Shown: piece by piece, positions 57,425 to 64,000 of the stretch | How positions within the stretch are numbered: the first letter of the stretch is position 1 | Layout: each line of letters starts with the position of its first letter | Assembly: GCF_014700075.1 (NCBI RefSeq) | Contig: NZ_JACXBU010000005.1 | Span: 434,001-498,000, forward strand | Length of the DNA stretch: 64,000 bases | Direction of reading: 5' to 3' | Source: Pseudomonas sp. JM0905a | Lineage (GTDB): Bacteria > Pseudomonadota > Gammaproteobacteria > Pseudomonadales > Pseudomonadaceae | Position numbers and translations under genes: made by a program | The notes under the pieces: generated by a model | What the model was told of the DNA's origin: nothing | What the model saw: the letters and a program-made list of their open reading frames with translations, nothing else | Database searches by the model: none

Positions 57425-58213
57425 ATGTTGCTGAAAGACAAGGTTGTGATGATCTCCGGCATCGGCCCGGGCATGGGCATCAAGCTCGCCCTGGAAGTTG
57501 CCCGTGAAGGCGCCCGCGCCGTCGCCATCTGCGCCCGCAATGAGGCGCGCCTGCGTGACGCGGAGCAGCGCATCCGCGCCCTGGGCACCGACTGCCAGGT
57601 GTTCTGGATGCCCACCGATGTGAGCGACGCCAAGGCCTGCCGGGCCTTTGCCGAGGCCACGCTGGAGCGCTTCGGGCGCATCGATGCACTGGTCAACAGC
57701 GCCTATGCCCATGGCGGCTTCGACTCACTGGAAGGCTGTTCGGACGAGTTGCTGCAGGAGGCCCTGGACGTCAACCTGTTCGGCTCGCTGCACCTGACCC
57801 GCGCCGTGCTGCCGCAGATGAAGGCCCAGCGCGCTGGCGCCATCGTCATGATCAGCACCCTGGGCGTGCACCAGCCCTATACCGGCGGTGGTGCCTATGC
57901 CGTCTCCAAGGGCACGCTGTCCGTGGCGGTGCGTTACCTGGCATCTGAACTGGCCGAGCATGGCCTGCGGGTGAACGGCCTGGCCTGCGGCTGGATGTGG
58001 GGGGAGCCGGTACAGGCCCATGTACGCGAGGCGGCCGCCGCGCGCGGTGTCAGCGAGGAGCAGGTGCGAGCCGAATTCAGCGCGGGCATTCCCGGCGGAC
58101 GTATGCCGGGGGACGAGGAATGCGCCCGTGCGGCCCTGTTCCTGGCCTCCGACTACGCCAGCGCCATCAATGGTGTGCAGCTGGACGCCAATGGCGGCGA
58201 GCTGATGCGCTGA
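57425..58213 (+). CDS. Atypical short-chain dehydrogenase
   Basis: 262 residues. The nucleotide loop reads SGIGPGMG (11-18) in place of TGxxxGIG, and the usual NNAG is NSAYAHGG (91-98). Catalytic Ser144, Tyr158 and Lys162 (YAVSK) are kept. RNEARL after the second strand suggests NADP. AACAACAA lies just upstream of GAGG and the ATG. It is 32 bp after the sulfotransferase gene. The altered loop and NSAY motif are typical of a divergent SDR subgroup found in hydroaromatic catabolism. Confidence 0.84.
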   Translation: MLLKDKVVMISGIGPGMGIKLALEVAREGARAVAICARNEARLRDAEQRIRALGTDCQVFWMPTDVSDAKACRAFAEATLERFGRIDALVNSAYAHGGFDSLEGCSDELLQEALDVNLFGSLHLTRAVLPQMKAQRAGAIVMISTLGVHQPYTGGGAYAVSKGTLSVAVRYLASELAEHGLRVNGLACGWMWGEPVQAHVREAAAARGVSEEQVRAEFSAGIPGGRMPGDEECARAALFLASDYASAINGVQLDANGGELMR

Positions 58214-58228
58214 GTGAGGGGGGAGACG

Positions 58229-59203
58229 ATGCTCGATCTTTGTGCTTTCAACGGTGATGCGGACGGCCTCTGCGCCCTGCAGCAGCTGCGCCTGGCGGGT
58301 GAACTGGCGGCGGATGTGCGCCTGGTCAGCGGGGTGAAGCGTGACATTGCCTTGCTGCAACGGGTGCTGGCCGGAGCCGGGGAGCGGGTGACGGTGCTCG
58401 ACGTCTCCCACGAGGAAAACCGCGCCGATGCGGCGCGGCTGCTCGGTGCGGGAGCCCGTGTCCGCTACTTCGACCACCACTTCGCCGGGGAGCTGCCGGA
58501 CCATCCCGGCTTCGAGTCGTACATCGACACCGCTGCGGATGTCTGCACCAGTCTGCTGGTGGATCGCTTCCTGGAGGGGCGATTCCACCGCTGGGCAGTG
58601 GCAGCGGCCTTCGGCGATGGCATGGCTGGCCCTGCGAGGACGCTGGCCGCGCGTCATGGGCTGGCGGACGAGGACACTCGCGCGCTCGAAGAGCTGGGCC
58701 TGTTGCTGAACTACAACGCCTACGGGGACAGCCTGGCCTACCTGCACTTCGCCCCGGTGGCCCTGGCAGCGGAGTTGCTGCCGTATCAGGACCCGCTCGC
58801 CTTCATCCGGAACAGCCCCAGCTTCGCCCGCCTGCGTGCCGGGCACGCTGCTGACATGGCGCAGGCAGCCAGCCTGGAGCCCTGGCAGCTGGGGAGTGGC
58901 GCGACGCTTTACCGTTTGCCGGCCGAGCCCTGGGCGCGACGGGTCAGCGGCGTGCTGGCGAACCAGTTGGCCGCTCGCGATCCGGGGCGTGCACTCGGTC
59001 TGCTGAGCGTCCGGACGGACGGCGACTGGATGTTCAGCCTGCGTGTGCCGGCCACGGCCAGCCTGGAGGCGGATGCTTTCTGTCGGGGGTTCGCCACCGG
59101 GGGAGGGCGCAAGCGCGCCGCCGGTATCAATCGCTTGCCGGCTGAGGCTGTTGAACGCTTCGCCGGGCAGTTCCTCGAGGCCTATCCCAACCCGGTCCCG
59201 TAG
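58229..59203 (+). CDS. DHH-family phosphoesterase-like protein
   Basis: 324 residues. The N-terminal strand LCAFNGDADGLCALQQL and the FDHH motif (residues 81-84, RYFDHHFAGELPDHPGF) with VSHEEN ahead of it are DHH-superfamily metal-binding sites. The C-terminal DHHA1-like end is GGGRKRAAGINRLPAEAV. Relatives hydrolyse nanoRNA, cyclic dinucleotides or other phosphodiesters. The ATG at 58229 with GGGGGGAG ahead is preferred to a GTG at 58214. It closes the DUF1214-sulfotransferase-SDR operon, an odd place for such a gene. Confidence 0.78.
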   Translation: MLDLCAFNGDADGLCALQQLRLAGELAADVRLVSGVKRDIALLQRVLAGAGERVTVLDVSHEENRADAARLLGAGARVRYFDHHFAGELPDHPGFESYIDTAADVCTSLLVDRFLEGRFHRWAVAAAFGDGMAGPARTLAARHGLADEDTRALEELGLLLNYNAYGDSLAYLHFAPVALAAELLPYQDPLAFIRNSPSFARLRAGHAADMAQAASLEPWQLGSGATLYRLPAEPWARRVSGVLANQLAARDPGRALGLLSVRTDGDWMFSLRVPATASLEADAFCRGFATGGGRKRAAGINRLPAEAVERFAGQFLEAYPNPVP

Positions 59204-59288
59204 CTCCGCTCTCGGTGCGCTGTGCGCACCAGTGTTTGGATGTAGTGCCATAGCTTGTAGGGTCGGCGGGAGGTCTAACCCGCGTGGG

Positions 59289-59307
59289 CTAGTCCCGGGC
59301 AAGGATG
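59289..59307 (+). promoter_or_regulatory. Regulon box upstream of the KshA-like operon
   Basis: CTAGTCC-CGGG-CAAGGATG. AATAGT (59328-59333) lies exactly 20 bp downstream; the start codon is 61 bp away. Confidence 0.75.
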
Positions 59308-59368
59308 TCCGGGAATCGGGGATGGAGAATAGTTCGAGTCGACATCCATCCCCCTTCAGGAGATCAGC

Positions 59369-60451
59369 ATGGAACGGTCGACTCCCCTTCATGGCGGCGT
59401 ATCCGCGCCGCGTTTCGCCCGAGGCTGGCACTGCCTCGGCCTGGTAACCGATTACGCAGACGGCAAGCCTCATGCACTGAACATCTTCGGCACCCGCCTC
59501 GTGGCGTTCCGTGGCGAAGACGGCGCGATGCACATACTCGACGGCTACTGCCCACACATGGGCGCGGACCTCGCCGGTGGGCATGTGGAGGGCGATACCG
59601 TGGTGTGCCCCTTCCACCACTGGAAGTGGGGCAGCGACGGCAAGTGCGTGTCGATTTCCTACTGCAAGCGCGTGCCCATGCGGGCGCGGGTCAAGGCGTG
59701 GCCGACGCTGGAGAAGAACCAGCTGCTGTACGTCTGGAACGACCCCGAAGGCAATGCGCCGGATCCCAAGGTGGAAGTGCCGCGCATCGAGGCCTGTTAT
59801 TCGGCCGAGTGGACGGAGTGGATGATGCGCAAGATGGTCATCCAGACCAACTGCCGCGAGCTGGTGGATAACCTCGCCGACTTCGCGCATTTCGGGCCGG
59901 TACATGGCTCGCCGGCCAGCTACTTCTGCAACACCTTCGACGGACACCGGGGCTACCAGATGTTCCAGGGCGAGGACAGTGAGTTGCTGGGCAGCGGCCT
60001 GCGCGCGGACAGCGCCTACTTCGGGCCCGCCTACCACATCACCCGCATGACCGCGCAGGCCGGCGGGCAGACCCTCGACACGCTGCTGCTCAACTGCCAC
60101 GTGCCCATCGACCAGAACAGCTTCGAGCTGCGCTACGCGATCAAGGTCAGGAAGCAGCCGGGACTCTCCGAAGCCGAGAACGAGGCCATCGCCGAGGGCT
60201 ATGCCGGGCAGGCGCACAAGTCCTTCTTCCAGGACGTGGAGATCTGGAACAGCAAGACCCGCATCGACAAACCGATCCTCTGCGAAGGGGATGGCCCGGT
60301 GTACCAGCTGCGTGAGTGGTACGAGCAGTTCTACACCGATGTCGCCGACCTGCCTGCGCCGGCCCGGAAGGTATTCGAGTGCAAGGGCGGTGTCTGGCAG
60401 CAGCTCGACGAGGTGCCTGAACAGGCCCGCAGCCAGCTGCACCTGATCTGA
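59369..60451 (+). CDS. KshA-like Rieske oxygenase
   Basis: 360 residues. The Rieske ligands are C61-x-H63 and C80-x2-H83 (YCPHMGADLAGG, CPFHHWKWG). The mononuclear iron site is near Asp171, His174 and His179 in RELVDNLADFAHFGPVHG, which closely mirrors the KshA motif. KshA hydroxylates 3-ketosteroids at C9 with electrons from KshB; the KshB-like gene lies at 44714. CAGGAG precedes the ATG at 59369. First gene of an operon that runs off the window. Ring hydroxylation is well supported; the steroid substrate is inferred. Confidence 0.87.
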   Translation: MERSTPLHGGVSAPRFARGWHCLGLVTDYADGKPHALNIFGTRLVAFRGEDGAMHILDGYCPHMGADLAGGHVEGDTVVCPFHHWKWGSDGKCVSISYCKRVPMRARVKAWPTLEKNQLLYVWNDPEGNAPDPKVEVPRIEACYSAEWTEWMMRKMVIQTNCRELVDNLADFAHFGPVHGSPASYFCNTFDGHRGYQMFQGEDSELLGSGLRADSAYFGPAYHITRMTAQAGGQTLDTLLLNCHVPIDQNSFELRYAIKVRKQPGLSEAENEAIAEGYAGQAHKSFFQDVEIWNSKTRIDKPILCEGDGPVYQLREWYEQFYTDVADLPAPARKVFECKGGVWQQLDEVPEQARSQLHLI

Positions 60452-60491
60452 GCACGGCATTTCAGAACAACAACAAGCGGAAGGACGGGAC

Positions 60492-61319
60492 ATGAGGTTC
60501 GAAGGCAAGGTCGCGCTGGTTACCGGCGCGGGATCGGGAATGGGGCGCGCCACGGCTGCATTGTTCGCCGCCGAAGGGGCGAGCGTGGTGGTGGTGGACA
60601 TCGACGAGGCGGCGGCGCAGCGCACGGTCGCCGAACTGGCAACGCGCGAGAGCAGTTTCGCCAATGCCTGCGACATCGGTGACAGCGCGTCGGTGGCGAG
60701 ACTGTTTGCCGAGGTGGACGAGCGCTACGGCTGCCTTGATGTGCTGGTCAACAACGCCGGCGTCGGCCAGGTGCCCGGCGATGGCTTCGACCAGTACCAG
60801 CAGCGCCTGGCCAAGCGCAGCGAGCAATTGGCCGCGGGCGTGGAGCCCGACGTGTTCACCGACATGATCGTCGACCTGACCGATGCCGGTTGGCAGCGAA
60901 TCGTCGATATCAACCTCAATGGCACCTTCTACTGCAGCCGTGCGGCGGTGCGCCTGATGATCGCCAGCGGCCGGATGGGCTCGATCATCAACATCGCCAG
61001 CCTGTCCGCGCTCAGCGGTGAAGGGCCGCTTGCCTACTGCGCGTCCAAGGCCGCCGTGATCGGCCTGGGCAAGTGCCTGGCTCGCGACCTCGGCCCGCGC
61101 GGCATCCGCGTCAACACCATCTGCCCGGGGCCGACCCGCACGCCGATGATGCAGTCGATCTCCCGCGAATGGCAGCAGGCCCTGGAGCGTGCCACTCCCC
61201 TCGGTCGCCTGCTGGAGCCGGAAGAAATCGCGCGGACCTGCCTGTTCCTGGCCAGCGATGAAGCCAGCGCTTTTACCGGACAAACCCTCGCCGCCGCCGG
61301 CGGCATGATGATGCTCTGA
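60492..61319 (+). CDS. Short-chain dehydrogenase with an inserted segment
   Basis: 275 residues. TGAGSGMG (11-18), Asp36 (NAD type), NNAG (87-90), Ser170, Tyr182 and Lys186 are present. An insertion of roughly 30 residues after NNAG ([16 protein letters not shown] region, 100-125) makes it longer than a classical SDR and probably reshapes the active-site lid. The C-terminal end GGMMML replaces the usual VDGG. AACAACAACAAG and GGAAGG precede the ATG. It follows the KshA-like gene by 40 bp. Confidence 0.86.
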   Translation: MRFEGKVALVTGAGSGMGRATAALFAAEGASVVVVDIDEAAAQRTVAELATRESSFANACDIGDSASVARLFAEVDERYGCLDVLVNNAGVGQVPGDGFDQYQQRLAKRSEQLAAGVEPDVFTDMIVDLTDAGWQRIVDINLNGTFYCSRAAVRLMIASGRMGSIINIASLSALSGEGPLAYCASKAAVIGLGKCLARDLGPRGIRVNTICPGPTRTPMMQSISREWQQALERATPLGRLLEPEEIARTCLFLASDEASAFTGQTLAAAGGMMML

Positions 61320-61330
61320 GAGGACTTCCC

Positions 61331-62152
61331 ATGAGTGGACGACTGCAAGGCAAGGTGGCGCTGATCAGTGGCGCCGGCACGGGAATCGGCGCGGCGGCGG
61401 CTCGGTTGTTCGCGGCCCAGGGCTGCAAGGTGATGGTCTGCGGACGTCGCCAGGCACCGCTGGAGGCGGTGGTGGCGGAGATTCGCGCGCAAGGTGGGGA
61501 GGCCGATTGGGTGCAGGCCGACGTCACCGATGAGCAGTCGGTGGAAAATGCCGTGAGCAAGACCCTGGAGCGCTTCGGCCGCTTCGACGTCATGGTCAAC
61601 AACGCGGTGAATTACACCTGGGGCCCGCTGGTGGGCCTTTCCACCGAGGAGTGGCACAAGAGCCTGCGCGGCAGCCTCGATGTGGCCTTCTTCGGCACCC
61701 GTGCGGCGATGCGGGTGATGCAGGGCAAGGGCGGCTCGATCATCAACATGGGCTCGGTCGCCGGCCTGCTCGGCAGTCCCGGTCTCAGCGCCTACGGCGC
61801 GGCCAAGGCCGGCGTCGTCAACTTCAGTCGTGCGGCGGCCCTGGAAGGCGCGGCCGAGAAAGTCCGCGTCAACGTGGTCATTCCCGGCATCGTCTGGAGC
61901 GAAGGCACCCGCGAGGCGATGCGCAGTGAGCAGATGATCGCGGGAACAGCGCGGGCCGTGCCGCTGGGGCGCATCGGCCAGCCGGAGGAGGTCGGCAACG
62001 CCATCCTCTTCCTCGCCACGGACGAGTCCTCCTACATCACCGGCCAGACCCTGGTGGTCGATGGCGGCAAGACCTGTGAACTCAACGTCGGCGCCAGCGA
62101 CTACAGCTCGGCGACCTCCACTGAAATCAGATCGGCTCTGAGCGAGGCGTGA
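61331..62152 (+). CDS. Short-chain dehydrogenase, likely NADP-dependent
   Basis: 273 residues. SGAGTGIG (13-20), then CGRR (37-40), where the two arginines favour NADP. NNAVNY replaces NNAG at 90-95. Ser142, Tyr155 and Lys159 (YGAAK) form the catalytic set. A C-terminal tail of about 20 residues beyond VVDGG is Ser/Thr-rich. It starts 11 bp after the previous SDR, in the KshA operon. The substrate is unknown. Confidence 0.86.
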   Translation: MSGRLQGKVALISGAGTGIGAAAARLFAAQGCKVMVCGRRQAPLEAVVAEIRAQGGEADWVQADVTDEQSVENAVSKTLERFGRFDVMVNNAVNYTWGPLVGLSTEEWHKSLRGSLDVAFFGTRAAMRVMQGKGGSIINMGSVAGLLGSPGLSAYGAAKAGVVNFSRAAALEGAAEKVRVNVVIPGIVWSEGTREAMRSEQMIAGTARAVPLGRIGQPEEVGNAILFLATDESSYITGQTLVVDGGKTCELNVGASDYSSATSTEIRSALSEA

Positions 62153-62155
62153 CCC

Positions 62156-62920
62156 ATGGATATCCAACTGAATGTTCCCGCCAGCCCGGTGCTGGTGACT
62201 GGCGGCGCCTCCGGTATCGGTGAGGCCACTGCCGAGGCTCTGGCAGCGGTGAAACGCCCTGTCGCCATCTGGGACCTGCAGGCCGACAAGGCCCAGGCCG
62301 TGGCGGCGCGTCTGGCCGAGCAATTCGGCGTGCCGTGCCTGGGCCTGGGCATCGACCTGCGCGATCCGGCCGCCATCGCCCCGGCCCTGGGGCAGACCCA
62401 TGCTGAACTCGGGGCACCGGGCGGCCTGGTGCATGCCGCTGGCGTCGTTGACCAGAGCGGCCTGGAAAATCTGACGGCGGACAGCTGGGACCTGGTGTTG
62501 AACGTCAACTTGCGCGCCATGGCACTGCTGGTGCAGGCCATGCTGCCGGACCTGCGGGCCAATCCGGGCTCTGCGGTGGTCGGCATCGCCTCGATCAACG
62601 CCACCCTGGGTAATGGGTTAATTCCTTCCTACAGCGCCTCCAAGGGCGGGATGCTGTCGATGGTTCGCTCGATGGCCGATGCCCTTGGCGCCGACGGTAT
62701 CCGCGTCAACTCGGTGTCGCCGGGGCAGATCCTCACCCCGATGGTGGCGCCAATTGCGGCCGCGCGGCCCGGTCATTTCGAGCGCCGGATCATCCTCGGC
62801 CGCCTGGGCCAGCCAGCGGAGATTGGCCGGGTGGTGCGCTTCCTGCTGTCCGACGAGGCCAGCTACATCAACGCCGCCGAGATCGTCGTCGACGGCGGCA
62901 ACATTTCCTCGCAGCGATGA
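62156..62920 (+). CDS. Short-chain dehydrogenase/reductase
   Basis: 254 residues. TGGASGIG (15-22), Asp40 (NAD type), Ser146, Tyr159 and Lys163 (YSASK), and RVNSVSPGQILTPMV followed by INAAEIVVDGGN. The segment VHAAGVV takes the place of NNAG. It starts 3 bp after the previous stop. Together with the two preceding genes it makes three consecutive SDRs, suggesting successive or stereospecific oxidations of one substrate. Confidence 0.87.
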   Translation: MDIQLNVPASPVLVTGGASGIGEATAEALAAVKRPVAIWDLQADKAQAVAARLAEQFGVPCLGLGIDLRDPAAIAPALGQTHAELGAPGGLVHAAGVVDQSGLENLTADSWDLVLNVNLRAMALLVQAMLPDLRANPGSAVVGIASINATLGNGLIPSYSASKGGMLSMVRSMADALGADGIRVNSVSPGQILTPMVAPIAAARPGHFERRIILGRLGQPAEIGRVVRFLLSDEASYINAAEIVVDGGNISSQR

Positions 62921-62934
62921 TCCGGGAGATCGCC

Positions 62935-63560
62935 ATGAACGAGCAAAGCTTGCAGGCGCGGCTGGACCGGCTGGAGTCGCTGGAGGAAATCCGCATGCTG
63001 CCAGCCAAGTACGCGCTGGCCCTGGACATGCGTGACCTGGACGCCTGGGTCGGGTTGTTCCCTGAAGACATCAAGGTCGGTCAGGACAAGGTCGGCCGGG
63101 CTCACCTGAAAGCCTGGATCGACGACACCCTGCGCCTGCAGTTCAGCACCACGTCGCACCACATCGGTGGCCACATCATCGAGTTCAAGGACCCGGATAA
63201 CGCCTGTGGCGTGGTCTATTCGAAGAACGAGCATGAGGCCGGCCCCGAGTGGGTGATCATGCAGATGCTCTACTGGGACGACTATCAGCGCATCGATGGG
63301 CGCTGGTACTTCCGCCGGCGCCTGCCGTGCTACCTCTACGCCAGCGACCTGAACCGCCCGCCGATTGGCGAGAAAAAGATGCGTTGGCCAGGTCGCGAGC
63401 CCTATGACGGCTCCTGGCATGAGCTGTGGCCGAGCTGGAAAACCTTCTGGAGCGAAAAGCCGGGCGATGCCCTGCCGGAAGTGGCCGAGCCCGCACCGCT
63501 GGACGCGTTCCTGGAACGCATGCGGCGCGGTTCGTCTGCACCTCGGGTGAGGGTGCGCTG

Positions 63561-63561
<1 letters not shown>
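62935..63561 (+). CDS. SnoaL/NTF2-like protein
   Basis: 208 residues with a cone-shaped NTF2-like fold in the first 140 residues: RLESLEEIRMLPAKYALALD, then DLDAWVGLFPEDIKV and TTSHHIGGHIIEFKD. The fold includes steroid delta-isomerases, scytalone dehydratase and ring-hydroxylase beta subunits. The C-terminal Trp/Pro-rich tail is unusual. The ATG at 62935 with GGGAG seven bases upstream is preferred to the one at 62917, which overlaps the SDR stop. An isomerase or dehydratase role is likely but unproven. Confidence 0.8.

Positions 63562-64000
<439 letters not shown>

Noticed and set aside
57725-60676. 983-residue open frame antisense to the SDR, DHH and KshA-like genes
   Set aside because: It crosses three well-supported genes and a promoter and has no recognisable domain.

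Overview
The window is GC-rich, gene-dense bacterial DNA that reads as a Pseudomonas chromosome. Several products resemble Pseudomonas families closely: a PaAP-type secreted aminopeptidase, an imuA-imuB-dnaE2 mutasome, CysD/CysNC, a second elongation factor G, LsfA-type peroxiredoxin, PpnN and RmuC. The intergenic spaces are full of short palindromic repeats of the kind common in this genus. Genus is an inference; species cannot be fixed from the sequence alone.

Left part (1-16,700), mostly core genome: a secreted M28 aminopeptidase; an SOS mutagenesis cassette behind a perfect LexA box; a small operon of a GreA/GreB-like factor and a frameshifted membrane protein; a Sel1 protein; rmuC; a translationally coupled trio (M24-like fragment, alpha/beta hydrolase, metal-dependent hydrolase) divergent from a MerR regulator; a DUF4010 membrane protein; and a choline/betaine-type ABC binding protein.

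Middle part (16,700-36,000): a small catabolic module (Rieske oxygenase, choline-dehydrogenase-like GMC oxidase, GlxA/AraC regulator, class II aldolase, betaine-aldehyde-dehydrogenase-like enzyme, MFS carrier) that looks built for a quaternary amine or a related alcohol/aldehyde. After it come core genes: ppnN, a methyltransferase, lhr, a Mut7-C protein and lsfA. The lhr gene carries an in-frame copy of an intergenic palindromic repeat flanked by a 10-bp direct duplication.

Right part (35,200-64,000): a large catabolic regulon with a strongly steroid-like enzyme set. It holds HsaA-like oxygenase and HsaB-like flavin reductase, a KstD-type flavoprotein, KshA-like Rieske oxygenase and KshB-like reductase, six short-chain dehydrogenases, an acyl-CoA ligase, a SnoaL-like protein, an old-yellow-enzyme homologue cut by the window end, LLM, EthD, SRPBCC and DUF1214 proteins, and a sulfotransferase. 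Two TeiR-like LuxR regulators lie in the middle. cysD-cysNC, which makes PAPS, and fusA2 are embedded in the region. The ring-cleavage (HsaC/HsaD) and beta-oxidation genes expected for full steroid breakdown are not in the window.

The most notable discovery is regulatory. A 19-bp dyad box, CTAGTCC-N4-GGACGATG, lies 58-96 bp upstream of all ten transcription units of this right-hand regulon, including both LuxR genes. In nine of ten cases a -10-like hexamer follows exactly 20 bp downstream of the box, and in the tenth it is off by one base. This is the geometry of a class II activator site centred near -42. Many of the same units also carry an AANAANAA tract at the ribosome-binding site, the known Hfq/Crc catabolite-repression target, so the regulon appears to have a shared activator and a shared post-transcriptional brake.
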